Shown in pieces: positions 9,403-19,916 of a DNA stretch of 64,000 bases. Position 1 is the first letter of the stretch; each line of letters begins with the position of its first letter. The notes below the pieces were generated by a model. That model saw nothing but the letters and a program-made list of their open reading frames with translations, was not told the origin of the DNA and ran no database searches. Source of the DNA: Piscinibacter sp. HJYY11 (GTDB lineage Bacteria; Pseudomonadota; Gammaproteobacteria; Burkholderiales; Burkholderiaceae_C); the NCBI RefSeq assembly GCF_016735515.1, contig NZ_JAERQZ010000001.1, positions 4,018,746 to 4,082,745 on the forward strand, given 5' to 3'. The translations under genes were made by a program, and so were the position numbers.

Positions 9403-11016
9403 TCAAGCGGGTTGTGGTGCCGACGCGGGCGCCGAGGCGGGGGCGGGCAGCGGGGGCGCCTCGACCGGCGCCGACGGAGCGGCGGCAGGCGGCGTGGGCG
9501 GCGATGCCGGCGGCAGGGCTGGAACCTGCGGGACCTGCGGCACGGGTGGCGGCATGTCCAACGGCGGCGGTGGCACGGGCGGCGTGAAGTCGTTCGCGGT
9601 CCATTGCACCATCGCCTCCAGCGCCGGCCGCGCCACGTTGGCGCCCGGGTGGTTGACCACCGCCACCAGCACGTAGCGCCGCCCGCCCGCACTCAACACG
9701 TAACCGGCGACGCCGGCCACGTTGTTGAGCGAGCCGCTCTTCAGGTGCGCGCGGCCGGTGGCGCCGTTGCGGGCGCGGCGCAGGGTGCCGTCGACGCCGA
9801 TCACCGGCAGCGAGTTCATCAGCTCCGGCATCGTCGGACCGGCGTACATGCCCTGCAGCAGGCGCGCGAGCAGCTGAGCGCTGAGGCGGGTGTTGCGCGA
9901 CAGGCCGGAGCCGCCATCGATCACCGCACCTCGCGCCGTGTCGCCGAAACGGTCGACGAGCCACGACTGGAGCAGGTCGCGTGCCTGCTCGGGTGTGGCG
10001 GGCGCACTGCGTTGCGATGTCGGCAGTGCCAGCGGCAACGTGAGGAAGAGCTGCTGCGCCATCACGTTGTTGCTGAACTTGTTGATGTCGCGCACGACTT
10101 CCGGCAGCGCGGGTGAGGCGACCTGGAAACTGGGCGCTTCGGTGGGCGCCTTGCCGTCGCGCACCCGCCCGATCAGCTTGCCGCCCATCTCGCGCCACAG
10201 GCCGGCGAGCAGGCGGGCGTTGTAGCTCGCGGGGTCGGCATAGGCCACCTGCCAGAACTGCTCGGGGCAGGCCGCCGGGTACTGGCCGGTGAAGCGGATG
10301 CGCTGCGGGTCGGTGAAGTCGGGCTTGAGTGCGTCGCGCCAGTCGCCGCAGGGCCGGTCGGACAGCGGCACGGTGAGGTCGATGCGCACCCCTGCGAGCG
10401 GCGGCTCGCTGGAGACGATGGCCAGCCCGCGCGTGGCATCGGGCGTGAAGGTCAGCTGCAGCGACTTGTAGTTGAGCAGCAGCGCATCGGCACCGGCGTT
10501 CTGCGGGCTGTAGGGCTGGGCGTCGAACGCGCCCGGGTCGTGCGGCGGCAGCTTGAAGGCGCTGCGGTCGAGCAGGATGTCGCCACGGATCTCGCGCACG
10601 CCCAGCTGCTGCACGCGGCGCAGCACCTGCCACAGCCGCTCCTGCACGAATTTCGGGTCGCCGGAGCCCTTGATGACGAGGTTGCCGTCGAGCACGCCGT
10701 TGAGCGTTGTGCCCTGGATCCACACCGGCGTGCTCCAGGCCCACGCAGGGCCGAGCAGGTCGAGCGCGGCGCTCGTCGTCACGAGCTTCATCAGCGAGGC
10801 CGGGTTCACCGGCAGCTGCGGCTGCCAGACGAGCCGCGGCTCGGGCGCGCCGACCTCGTGTGCCACCACCACCATTGCCTCGCGCGGCACGCCTGCGCGT
10901 TGCAGGGCGGCGTCCACCTCGGGTGGCAGGCCCACGATGGGGGCCGCGGTGGCTGGCGTGCTCAGGCAGATCAGGCTGGCTGCGGCCAGGCCGCGCACGA
11001 TGTCGCGTATCAGCAT
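9403..11016 (-). CDS. dacB: D-alanyl-D-alanine carboxypeptidase/endopeptidase (PBP4 type)
   Basis: A 537-residue class C penicillin-binding protein that trims peptidoglycan peptides in the periplasm. A signal peptide (MLIRDIVRGLAAASLICLS, cleaved near ATAA) precedes the catalytic SLMK tetrad (about 74-77), an SNN motif (FSNNVMAQQ) and KSG (LKSGSLNNVAG). The ATG at 11014-11016 gives this signal peptide. Unusually, about 60 residues after the folded domain are almost entirely Pro, Ala, Val and Ser, a low-complexity tail not typical of PBP4. It is divergent from tsaB. Confidence 0.93.
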   Translation of the reverse strand: MLIRDIVRGLAAASLICLSTPATAAPIVGLPPEVDAALQRAGVPREAMVVVAHEVGAPEPRLVWQPQLPVNPASLMKLVTTSAALDLLGPAWAWSTPVWIQGTTLNGVLDGNLVIKGSGDPKFVQERLWQVLRRVQQLGVREIRGDILLDRSAFKLPPHDPGAFDAQPYSPQNAGADALLLNYKSLQLTFTPDATRGLAIVSSEPPLAGVRIDLTVPLSDRPCGDWRDALKPDFTDPQRIRFTGQYPAACPEQFWQVAYADPASYNARLLAGLWREMGGKLIGRVRDGKAPTEAPSFQVASPALPEVVRDINKFSNNVMAQQLFLTLPLALPTSQRSAPATPEQARDLLQSWLVDRFGDTARGAVIDGGSGLSRNTRLSAQLLARLLQGMYAGPTMPELMNSLPVIGVDGTLRRARNGATGRAHLKSGSLNNVAGVAGYVLSAGGRRYVLVAVVNHPGANVARPALEAMVQWTANDFTPPVPPPPLDMPPPVPQVPQVPALPPASPPTPPAAAPSAPVEAPPLPAPASAPASAPQPA

Positions 11017-11059
11017 GGGGAGATGATCGCATGCGCCCTGTGACGCGAGGGGCGCCCGG

Positions 11060-11065
11060 TAGACT
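11060..11065 (+). promoter_or_regulatory. Candidate -10 element of tsaB, six nucleotides from the ATG
   Basis: TAGACT ends 6 nt before the tsaB ATG, and no ribosome-binding site lies between. If used, transcription would begin at or next to the start codon, giving a leaderless mRNA. Confidence 0.4.
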
Positions 11066-11071
11066 CTTGCC

Positions 11072-11794
11072 ATGACCCGCCTGCTGGCCTTCGACACCTC
11101 GACCGACACGATGAGCATCGGTCTGCTCACGGCCGACGGCGTGCGCGCGCGCGACGAGGCCGGCGGTGCCAAGGCCTCGGCGCGGCTGGTGCCCGAGGTG
11201 CTCGCGATGCTGGCCGATGCGGGCTGCCGCATGCAGGAGCTCGATGCCATCGCGTTCGGCTGCGGCCCGGGGGCTTTCACCGGTTTGCGCACGGCCTGTT
11301 CGGTCGCGCAGGGCCTGGCGTTCGGCGCCGGCAAGCCGGTGGTGCCGGTCGATAGCCTGCTGATCGTGGCGCAGGACGCACGGGCCCAGCTGGGGGATGT
11401 TGCGGACGCCGACCTGTGGGTGGCGATGGACGCGCGCATGGACGAGATCTATGCCGGGGCCTACCGCTGGAGTGGCGGCCGCTGGTCGGTGCAGTCGGCG
11501 CCGGCGCTCTATGCCGTCGAGGCCCTGAACGCCGTGTGGCAGGCGGCACCGCCCGCGGTGGTCGCCGGTTCGGCGCTCGATGCGTTCGGCGATCGGCTCA
11601 TGCTGGGTGCGGCCACCGCCGTGCGGCAGGAGCGTTCACGTGCAGCGGCCCTGATCGAGGTGGCCTCGCAGCATCTGGCGGACGGCTGCACCACCGATGC
11701 CGTGCACGCGTTGCCGGTGTACCTGCGCGACAAGGTCGCGCTCACCACGCAAGAGCGTGAAGCGGTGCGCATGGCGAAGGAGGCCGCGGCATGA
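11072..11794 (+). CDS. tsaB: tRNA threonylcarbamoyladenosine biosynthesis protein TsaB
   Basis: A 240-residue ASKHA-fold protein that partners TsaD (and TsaE) to transfer the threonylcarbamoyl group onto A37 of tRNA. LLAFDTSTDTMSIGL at the N terminus and FGCGPGAFTGLRTACSVAQG are the family signatures. Its start lacks an obvious ribosome-binding site (see the -10 at 11060). It overlaps rimI by 4 bases and leads the tsaB-rimI-udg operon. The Sua5 enzyme that makes its pathway's intermediate is encoded at 7122. Confidence 0.95.
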   Translation: MTRLLAFDTSTDTMSIGLLTADGVRARDEAGGAKASARLVPEVLAMLADAGCRMQELDAIAFGCGPGAFTGLRTACSVAQGLAFGAGKPVVPVDSLLIVAQDARAQLGDVADADLWVAMDARMDEIYAGAYRWSGGRWSVQSAPALYAVEALNAVWQAAPPAVVAGSALDAFGDRLMLGAATAVRQERSRAAALIEVASQHLADGCTTDAVHALPVYLRDKVALTTQEREAVRMAKEAAA

Positions 11795-12291
11795 GTGCGG
11801 TCCTGCGCGACGAACGCCTGCTGCTGCCGATGACGGTGAAGCAGCTCGACGCGGTGCTCGCCATCGAGCTGCAGGCCTACCCGTTCCCGTGGACGCGTGG
11901 CAACTTCATCGATTCGCTCGCCGCGGGGTATGCCGCGCAGGTGCTGCACGGTGCCCACGGCGAGCTGCTCGGCTACTTCATCGCGATGGAGGGCGTCGAC
12001 GAACTGCACCTGCTCAACATCACCGTCGCCCCGTCGGCACAGGGCCAGGGCCATGCGCGGTTCATGCTCGACGAGCTGTGCGCGCTGGGCCGTGCGCGCG
12101 GGGCGCAGCAGATCTGGCTCGAGGTGCGGGGCAGCAACCTGCGCGCACGCAGCATCTACGAACGGTATGGCTTCCGCCCCATCGGCCTGCGCCGCGGCTA
12201 CTACCCTGCCTCGCGCGACGAACACCCGAGCGGCCGCGAAGACGCGATGGTGATGAGCTACCCCCTGGAGGCCGTGCGTGGGGTGGACTGA
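11791..12291 (+). CDS. rimI: Ribosomal-protein-alanine N-acetyltransferase RimI
   Basis: A 166-residue GNAT-family acetyltransferase that acetylates the N-terminal alanine of ribosomal protein S18 in the classical case. The acetyl-CoA loop appears as VAPSAQGQGHARFML, followed by LEVRGSNLRARSIYERYGF, typical of RimI. The tsaB-rimI pairing is very common and supports the call over other GNAT proteins. It overlaps tsaB by 4 nt (ATGA) and the following glycosylase by 14 nt. Confidence 0.92.
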   Translation: MSAVLRDERLLLPMTVKQLDAVLAIELQAYPFPWTRGNFIDSLAAGYAAQVLHGAHGELLGYFIAMEGVDELHLLNITVAPSAQGQGHARFMLDELCALGRARGAQQIWLEVRGSNLRARSIYERYGFRPIGLRRGYYPASRDEHPSGREDAMVMSYPLEAVRGVD

Positions 12292-13054
12292 GCGCCAGGT
12301 CGCGATGCTCGCCGAGATGGGCATCCGCGTGTGGAACACGGGCGAGCCCGGGCCGGCCACGGTGGCCGAGGCGGTGGCGGAGCCCACAGCCGCCGCGACG
12401 CCCGCCGCACCGGCCGTGGTGCAGCCTCCGCAACCGAAGGCCGTGCCCGGCTCGCGCGCCCTGGGTGTCGACGCCATGGACTGGGCTGCGCTGCGCGCCG
12501 CCGTCTCCGGCTGCACCGCCTGCAAGCTGTGCAGTGGCCGCACCAACACCGTCTTCGGCGTGGGCCACGAGCGCGCCCACTGGATGATCGTCGGCGAAGC
12601 CCCGGGCGAGCAGGAAGACCGCCAGGGCGAGCCCTTCGTCGGCAAGTCCGGCATGCTGCTCGACAACATGCTGCGCGCCGTGGGCCTGACGCGCAGCGAT
12701 GCGCCGCCGGCCGAGCAGGTCTACATCGCCAACACGGTGAAGTGCCGCCCGCCCGGCAACCGCAACCCCGAGCCGGCCGAGCTTGCGCAGTGCGAGCCGT
12801 TCCTGATCCGCCAGATCGCGCTCGTGCAGCCGCGGCTCATCCTCGCGATGGGGCGATTCGCGGTGCAGAGCCTGCTGCGCAGCGACGAGCCCATCGGCCG
12901 CCTGCGGGGCCGGGTGCACCAGTACCAGGGCGTGCCGCTGGTCGTGACCTACCACCCGGCCTACCTGCTGCGCAACCCGGAAGACAAGGCCAAGTCCTGG
13001 GACGACCTGTGCCTCGCGCGCGAGCTGCTCTCGAAGGCGCCGGCCACCCCCTAG
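12278..13054 (+). CDS. Uracil-DNA glycosylase, family 4 (Fe-S type)
   Basis: A 258-residue enzyme that removes uracil from DNA. The catalytic block GEAPGEQEDRQGEPFVGKSG and a C-terminal TYHPAYLLRN motif identify family 4. Cysteines in CTACKLC and in the NTVKCRPPGN...AQCEPF segment are placed to hold the [4Fe-4S] cluster. The first 70 residues are Ala/Pro-rich and variable, as in other betaproteobacterial members. The start is a GTG inside the end of rimI; a later start is possible because the N terminus is poorly conserved. Confidence 0.92.
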   Translation: MGWTERQVAMLAEMGIRVWNTGEPGPATVAEAVAEPTAAATPAAPAVVQPPQPKAVPGSRALGVDAMDWAALRAAVSGCTACKLCSGRTNTVFGVGHERAHWMIVGEAPGEQEDRQGEPFVGKSGMLLDNMLRAVGLTRSDAPPAEQVYIANTVKCRPPGNRNPEPAELAQCEPFLIRQIALVQPRLILAMGRFAVQSLLRSDEPIGRLRGRVHQYQGVPLVVTYHPAYLLRNPEDKAKSWDDLCLARELLSKAPATP

Positions 13055-13095
13055 GCTGAGCGTCTCCACGAGGGGCGGAATCAGGGGGCCACGGC

Positions 13096-13101
13096 TATCA
13101 T
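13096..13101 (+). promoter_or_regulatory. Candidate -10 element of the GGDEF/EAL gene
   Basis: TATCAT ends 8 nt before the ATG at 13110, and no ribosome-binding site is visible in between. A short-leader or leaderless transcript is possible. Confidence 0.3.
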
Positions 13102-13109
13102 GGCCCGCC

Positions 13110-15518
13110 ATGACCCTTCGCCCGTTCCTGCGCGACAGCGACTTGCCCGACGCAGACAGCCTGCCTTGCATGCTGGCCTGGGTCGCGCCTGACGGAACGG
13201 TGCTGCACGCGAACCGCGGCTTCCACGAACAGGTGGGCTCGGGGGGCATTTCGGTATCGCTGCCCGCACTCCTGACCGCCGACTCCGGCGTCGCGCTCAC
13301 CACCCAGCTGGCCGCACGCCGCGATTTCCGCCTGAGCGTGCGCATGCCGCTCTCGGGCAACCTGCGCTGGGGCGAAGCCTGGCTCGACCTGCAGGTGACC
13401 TGGCTCGACGAACAGGGCTGCTACGTCTGCGTGCTGCACGACGTGAGCGACAGCCGCCGTGCCGAGATCGCCTCGCGCTCGCGCGCAGAGCAGTTCCAGC
13501 TGCTGGCCGACAACGTGCCGGTGCTGATCTCCTACTTCGAGGCGACGAACTTCCGCTGCCTTTACGCCAACAAGCTCTACGCCCAGACCTTCGGCTTCGA
13601 CGAGCGCTCGGTGATCGGCCGCACCTTCGCCGAGATCGTGGGCGACGCGGCGGCCGAGGTCATCCAGCCCTACGTCGACTACCTGCTGCGCGAGCACAAG
13701 CCCGCCGCCTACGAGCGAGAGATGCGCACGCCCGAGGGCAAGCGCCACTGGCTCGAGGTCAACCTCATCCCGCACCTCGCCGCCGACGGCACCCTGCTGG
13801 CCGCCTTCGTGCTCGTGGCCGACATCACCAAGCACCGCCTCGCCGAGCAGGCCGTGCGCGAATCGGAAGAGCGTCTCAGCAAGTTCATGCAGGCCAGCGT
13901 GGAAGGCATCCTCTTCCACAGGAACGGCTACCTGACCGACGCCAACGATCCGCTATGCCAGCTGGTGGGCTACCCGCTGGAAGAGATCCTCGGCCGGCAT
14001 GTGTTCGACTTCCTGCCCTCCGACCAGATCGCCCGTGTGTCCGCGGTGATGGAGGCCCACGGCGAGGTGGCCTACGAGAGCGTGGTCCTGCACCGCGACG
14101 GCCGCCGCATCCCGGTCGAGTTCATCGTGCGCACCATCGAGCGCCACGGCGAGCGCCTGCGCATGAGCATCGTGCGCGACATCCGCGACCGCCACGCCGC
14201 GCAGGAGCACATCCGCCGGCTGGCGCACAACGACTCGCTCACCGGCCTGCCCAACCGCCTGAGCCTGATGGAACACCTGGGCCACATGATCGCCGCGGCG
14301 CGCCGCGACGACTCGCAGGTGGCGCTGCTCTTCATCGACCTCGACCACTTCAAGCGCGTCAACGACTCGCTCGGCCACCTGGTCGGCGACACCCTGCTGC
14401 AGACCATCGCGCGCCGCATCACCGAGAGCCTGCGCGGCACCGACGTGGTGGCGCGTTTCGGCGGCGACGAGTTCATCGTGCTGCTGCCGCGCACGTTGCA
14501 GCGCATGGACGTGGAGGAAGTGGCCCACAAGCTGCTCGCGCGCATCGAGGTGCCGGTGAATGCCGATGGCCGCCTGATCTCCGTCACGCCCTCGATCGGC
14601 ATCTCGATGTTCCCGCACGACGGCGAAACGGCCGACGACCTCATCAAGCACGCCGACACCGCGATGTACCTCGCCAAGTCGCGCGGGCGTGCCAACTATC
14701 AGTTCTTCACGCCGGCGATGGCGAGCACCGCCTACGACGCGCTGGTGCTCGAGAGCCAGATGTCGCAGGCGCTCACGCGAGGCGAGTTCGTGCTGCACTT
14801 CCAGCCGCAGGTGCGTTCGCGTGATGGCGTGCTGGTCGGTGCCGAGGCGCTGATCCGCTGGAACCACCCCGAACGGGGCCTGTTGATGCCCGACATGTTC
14901 ATCCCGCTCGCCGAGCAGCAGCGGCTCATGCTGCCCATCGGCCAGTGGGTGCTGCGCGAGTCGATGCGCTGTGCGCGCCGCTGGCATGAAGAAGGCCTGT
15001 GCGTGCCCGTGGCGGTGAACCTCTCGACCGTGCAGTTCCAGACCAGCGGCTTCACCGCGCTCATCGAGCAATTGCTGGCCGAGGAAGGCGTGGCCGGCGA
15101 GTTGCTCGAACTCGAGCTCACCGAGCGCATGCTGATGGACGACCTGCCCGAGGTGAAGCGCAAGCTCTCCGAGCTGAAGGCGCTCGGCATCCGCATCTCG
15201 GTCGACGACTTCGGCACCGGCTATTCATCGCTCGCCCATTTGAAAGAGCTGCCGATCGACAAGATGAAGATCGACCGGTCCTTCGTGCTGGGCCTGCCGG
15301 CGGACAACGACTCGGCGGCGATCGCGCGGGCCATCGTGCAGATGGCGCGGGGCCTCGGCCTGGTCGTCATCGCAGAGGGCGTGGAGACCGACGCCCAGCG
15401 CAACTTCCTGGCACGCCTCGACTGCGACGAGCTGCAGGGCCTGCTGGTGGGGGAGCCGCTCGCTGCGGCGGATTTCGCGGACTGGGTGGCGCGGCAGTCG
15501 CACACGACGCAGGTCTGA
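13110..15518 (+). CDS. PAS-GGDEF-EAL cyclic-di-GMP signalling protein
   Basis: An 802-residue, apparently soluble protein with an N-terminal PAS-like region (about 10-120), two more PAS domains (about 125-245 and 250-365), a diguanylate cyclase domain with an intact GGDEF motif near 450, and an EAL phosphodiesterase domain (EALIRW near 579). An RxxD inhibitory site (RGTD) lies five residues before GGDEF. The EAL catalytic residues look intact: VNLSTVQF, ELTERMLM, SVDDFGTGYS, IDKMKIDRSF and IAEGVET. Both activities are therefore possible, with PAS domains sensing an unknown signal. The gene stands alone. Confidence 0.94.
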   Translation: MTLRPFLRDSDLPDADSLPCMLAWVAPDGTVLHANRGFHEQVGSGGISVSLPALLTADSGVALTTQLAARRDFRLSVRMPLSGNLRWGEAWLDLQVTWLDEQGCYVCVLHDVSDSRRAEIASRSRAEQFQLLADNVPVLISYFEATNFRCLYANKLYAQTFGFDERSVIGRTFAEIVGDAAAEVIQPYVDYLLREHKPAAYEREMRTPEGKRHWLEVNLIPHLAADGTLLAAFVLVADITKHRLAEQAVRESEERLSKFMQASVEGILFHRNGYLTDANDPLCQLVGYPLEEILGRHVFDFLPSDQIARVSAVMEAHGEVAYESVVLHRDGRRIPVEFIVRTIERHGERLRMSIVRDIRDRHAAQEHIRRLAHNDSLTGLPNRLSLMEHLGHMIAAARRDDSQVALLFIDLDHFKRVNDSLGHLVGDTLLQTIARRITESLRGTDVVARFGGDEFIVLLPRTLQRMDVEEVAHKLLARIEVPVNADGRLISVTPSIGISMFPHDGETADDLIKHADTAMYLAKSRGRANYQFFTPAMASTAYDALVLESQMSQALTRGEFVLHFQPQVRSRDGVLVGAEALIRWNHPERGLLMPDMFIPLAEQQRLMLPIGQWVLRESMRCARRWHEEGLCVPVAVNLSTVQFQTSGFTALIEQLLAEEGVAGELLELELTERMLMDDLPEVKRKLSELKALGIRISVDDFGTGYSSLAHLKELPIDKMKIDRSFVLGLPADNDSAAIARAIVQMARGLGLVVIAEGVETDAQRNFLARLDCDELQGLLVGEPLAAADFADWVARQSHTTQV

Positions 15519-15575
15519 AGGTCGTACGGGCCCGGACCGATTGGCCTGCGAAAAAGCGCGTGCCTCGGCCGTGCC

Positions 15576-15688
15576 TGATCGTGCCGATGGGGTGCCCTGC
15601 GGAGCGAAGTAAAGGAGGAGCAAGAGATCACGGGAGTGATCTCTTGCGGGGGACATGAGCGGAGCAGGGCACCCCGTCGGCACGATCA
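15576..15688. repeat. Nested inverted repeat between convergent genes
   Basis: Two 25-nt arms (15576-15600 and 15664-15688) are inverted copies with one mismatch. Between them sits a perfect 12-bp hairpin (GCAAGAGATCAC at 15620-15631, loop GGGA, GTGATCTCTTGC at 15636-15647). GCGGAGC also occurs as a direct repeat next to each arm (15599-15605 and 15658-15664). There is no T-run, so it is not a canonical intrinsic terminator. It could be a dispersed repeat family, a small non-autonomous element or a bidirectional RNA end structure. Confidence 0.8.
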
Positions 15689-15717
15689 CGCTCCGACTCC
15701 GCGGCCAGAAGCAGCGA

Positions 15718-17092
<1,375 letters not shown>

Positions 17093-17094
<2 letters not shown>

Positions 17095-17983
17095 GCAACG
17101 TCTTCCTGTGCTGAATCGGCTGATTATCGTTTCGTACCTCGCGCTCGCCACCCTGCTGTCGGGGTGTACCGCGATCCGCTTCGCCTACAGCCAGGGCCCG
17201 GAGCTGAGCTACTGGTGGCTCGATGGCTACGCCGACTTCAACGACGCGCAGATCCCCAAGGTGCGCGATGCGCTCGACGCCTGGTTCCGCTGGCATCGCC
17301 AGACGCAGCTCGACGACTACGCCCAGTTCCTCGTGCGCCTGCAGGGTCACGCCGCCGGGCCGGTGACGCCGGAGCTCGTGTGCCGCGCCTACCAGGAGGC
17401 GCTGTCACGGGTCGACCCGATGCTGGACAAGGCCTTGCCGATGGCGGTCGACCTGGTGCGCAGCCTGACGCCGGCGCAGGTCCAGCACATCGAGCGCAAG
17501 TACGCCAAGGTGAACCGCGAATTCCGCAAGGACTTCCTGCAGCCCGACCCGAAGGACCGCGCCGAGGCCTCGCTGAAACGTGCGGTGGAGCGAGCCGAGA
17601 TGTTCTACGGCAGCCTCGACGACGCGCAGCTCGAGGCCTTGAAGCAAGGCCTGGCCAGCTCGCCCTTCAACCCCGAGCTCTGGCTGGAGGAGCGCATGCT
17701 GCGACAGCAGGAGGCGCTCGCGATGCTGCGCCGCGTGGTGAACGAGAAGGCCTCGCCCGACCAGACGCTCGCCGCCCTGCGCGTGGTGGTGAGCCATGTG
17801 CAGCGCTCGCCCCGGCCGCACTACCTCGACTACCAGCAGAAACTGCTGGCCTACAACTGCAAGCTCTCCGCGCAGCTGCACAACAGCGCGAGCCGCGAGC
17901 AGCGCGCGGCCGCGGTGAAGCGCTTCAAGGGCTGGGAAGACGACGCCCGCTCGCTGTCCGCCGAGGGGCGCAAGGCGCCCTGA
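17093..17983 (+). CDS. DUF6279-like lipoprotein
   Basis: A 296-residue lipoprotein: a hydrophobic signal ends in LLSGC (Cys 25), followed by IRFAYSQGPELSYWWLDGYADF, a pattern seen in the uncharacterised DUF6279 family. The rest is helical and charged. The ATG at 17093 shares CATG with the glmU start on the other strand; GTG at 17108 is an alternative start that would still leave a signal peptide. Function is unknown. The family is annotated only as a membrane-anchored periplasmic lipoprotein. Confidence 0.85.
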
Positions 17984-18000
17984 GCCGGCTTGGATGAGCG

Positions 18001-18591
18001 TCAGGGCGTGAGCGGTACGCTGACCCGGCGCGGGTTGATGCCGGTCTGCGGGAAGTCCTTCAGCGCCGCCTTGAACATCGCGCTCATCAACTGCGTGTTG
18101 CCGGTGCTCAGGCCGTCGCTCGCGGCGCGGGCTTCGTAGAGCGGCTGCGCGCTCTGCCGGTCGCGGATCAGCACCACCACCTCGCGGTCATAGCGCGGGC
18201 TCTCGTACATCATCCCGAAGCCAGGGCCCCAGTAGGGCCGGCCGTAGCGCGAATAGAAAAGGCTGCCGCGCCAGAAGAACGGATCGTCGTAGTAGCCGCG
18301 GTCGGTGCGCGAGACCCGGGCGGCCACCTGCACGGTCGCGTCCGCCGTCTTGAGGTCGGTCACTTCCTGGAAGCCGGCGCTGAGCAGCGCAGGGCGCGCC
18401 GCGGCTTCGAGCTCCGACTGCTCCTGCGCACGCGCCTGCTGCGACGGCAGCCGCTCGAAGGCAAAGGTCGCGGGCTTGCGGGCCGCCGGCCACTGGCTGT
18501 AGGTGGACACCTCGCTGTCCACGTTGTTCATGCTGGCGCAGCCGCCGAGGGCGGCGGCCAGGGCCAGCGTTGCCAGTGCCGTGATGCGCAT
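18001..18591 (-). CDS. DUF4136-like lipoprotein
   Basis: A 196-residue lipoprotein with signal MRITALATLALAAALGGC (lipidated Cys 18). The body matches the pattern of DUF4136 proteins, which are small envelope lipoproteins of unknown function. A Tyr/Phe/Trp/Pro-rich insert (YYDDPFFWRGSLFYSRYGRP) lies mid-chain. It starts 8 nt after ttcA ends on the same strand, so it is probably the last gene of the FolM-folB-ttcA operon. Confidence 0.85.
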   Translation of the reverse strand: MRITALATLALAAALGGCASMNNVDSEVSTYSQWPAARKPATFAFERLPSQQARAQEQSELEAAARPALLSAGFQEVTDLKTADATVQVAARVSRTDRGYYDDPFFWRGSLFYSRYGRPYWGPGFGMMYESPRYDREVVVLIRDRQSAQPLYEARAASDGLSTGNTQLMSAMFKAALKDFPQTGINPRRVSVPLTP

Positions 18592-18599
18592 GAAGATCC

Positions 18600-19517
18600 T
18601 CAATCCGCGAACCTGATCACCGCTTCGGCCGGTGTGGGCGAAGCACCCGAGGGCGTGGCACAAGACTCGTCGTCATCGAACGCGATGTCGCCGCTGGGGT
18701 CGGCCACGCCCGTGGTTTTGAGCGTGGTGAAAGGGTAGAGGTTCCGGTCCATCATGTGCGAAGGCACGATGTTGCCCATGGCGGTGAAGAGGTTGTCGAT
18801 GCGGCCCGGGAAGCGCTTGTCCCAGTCGCGCAGCATCGCCTTGATCTGCACCCGCTGCAGGTTCTCCTGGTTCCCGCACAGCGAGCAAGGGATGATGGGG
18901 AACTGGCGGTGTGCCGACCAGCGCTCGATGTCGGTCTCGGCCACGTAGGCGAGCGGGCGGATGATGATGTTCTTGCCGTCGTCGCTCACGAGTTTCGGCG
19001 GCATGCCCTTCATCTTGCTACCGAAGAACATGTTCATGAAGAGCGTCTGGATCATGTCGTCGCGGTGGTGGCCAAGCGCGATCTTGGTCGCCCCCAGTTC
19101 GCCCGCCACGCGGTAGAGGATGCCCCGGCGCAGGCGCGAGCACAGGCTGCACATGGTCTTGCCCTCGGGGATGAGGCGCTTGACGATGCTGTAGGTGTCC
19201 TGGTTCTCGATGTGGAAGGGCACGCCGCGTGCCTTCAGGTACTCGGGCAGGATGTGCTCGGGGAAGCCCGGCTGCTTCTGGTCGAGGTTGACGGCGATCA
19301 GCTCGAAGCGGATCGGCGCGCGCTGCTGCAGATTCAGCAGGATGTCGAGCAGCGCGTAGCTGTCCTTTCCGCCCGACAGGCACACCATCACCTTGTCGCC
19401 GTCTTCGATCATGTTGAAGTCGGTGATGGCCTGGCCCACCTGGCGGTGCAGGCGCTTGCTGAGCTTGTTGGTCTCGAAGGCGAGCTTCGCTTCGTTGTTG
19501 TCGATCACGGCACTCAT
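18600..19517 (-). CDS. ttcA: tRNA 2-thiocytidine(32) synthetase TtcA
   Basis: A 305-residue PP-loop ATPase that thiolates C32 of certain tRNAs. The SGGKDS P-loop is at about 48-53, and two CxxC pairs (MCSLC and PCSLC) are placed to bind the Fe-S cluster, as in TtcA. I take ATG 19515-19517 (MSAVIDNNE) over the GTG one codon upstream because it makes a TGATG junction with folB. Length is normal. It is co-transcribed with folB and the FolM-like gene. Confidence 0.95.
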   Translation of the reverse strand: MSAVIDNNEAKLAFETNKLSKRLHRQVGQAITDFNMIEDGDKVMVCLSGGKDSYALLDILLNLQQRAPIRFELIAVNLDQKQPGFPEHILPEYLKARGVPFHIENQDTYSIVKRLIPEGKTMCSLCSRLRRGILYRVAGELGATKIALGHHRDDMIQTLFMNMFFGSKMKGMPPKLVSDDGKNIIIRPLAYVAETDIERWSAHRQFPIIPCSLCGNQENLQRVQIKAMLRDWDKRFPGRIDNLFTAMGNIVPSHMMDRNLYPFTTLKTTGVADPSGDIAFDDDESCATPSGASPTPAEAVIRFAD

Positions 19518-19915
19518 CACATCACTTCCTTGATTCCAAACACTTCACAGCCCACCGCGTCGCAATCGGGGTAGACATCGGGCTTCTCGGTCGACACGCG
19601 TGCGGCCTTCACCCGCGGGTGCGCGAGCATCAGCTTCAGCACGTCGTCGCACAGCGTTTCCTGCAGGTGCACATGGCCCTGCTTGATGCGCACCGCGATG
19701 CTGCGGCGCATGAAGTCGTAGTCGACCACCTCGTCGAGCTCGTCGTTCTTGGGTGTCGACACGGTCAGCGGGATGTACAGGTCGACGTTGATCAGCACCC
19801 GCTGCTCGCCGCGCTTCTCGAAGTCGTGCACCCCGATGTTGATCCACACCTCGTAGTTGCGCAGGAAGAGGCGGCGACAGTCGCGCAGGTCAGTGTGGCC
19901 GAGGAGGCTTTGCAT
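19517..19915 (-). CDS. folB: Dihydroneopterin aldolase
   Basis: A 132-residue FolB, which cleaves 7,8-dihydroneopterin to 6-hydroxymethyl-dihydropterin in folate synthesis. The segments [31 protein letters not shown] and [12 protein letters not shown] are the expected family blocks; the C terminus carries [11 protein letters not shown]. It sits just after the FolM-like pterin reductase gene and overlaps ttcA, so two pterin genes are physically linked. Confidence 0.93.
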   Translation of the reverse strand: MQSLLGHTDLRDCRRLFLRNYEVWINIGVHDFEKRGEQRVLINVDLYIPLTVSTPKNDELDEVVDYDFMRRSIAVRIKQGHVHLQETLCDDVLKLMLAHPRVKAARVSTEKPDVYPDCDAVGCEVFGIKEVM

Positions 19916-19916
19916 T

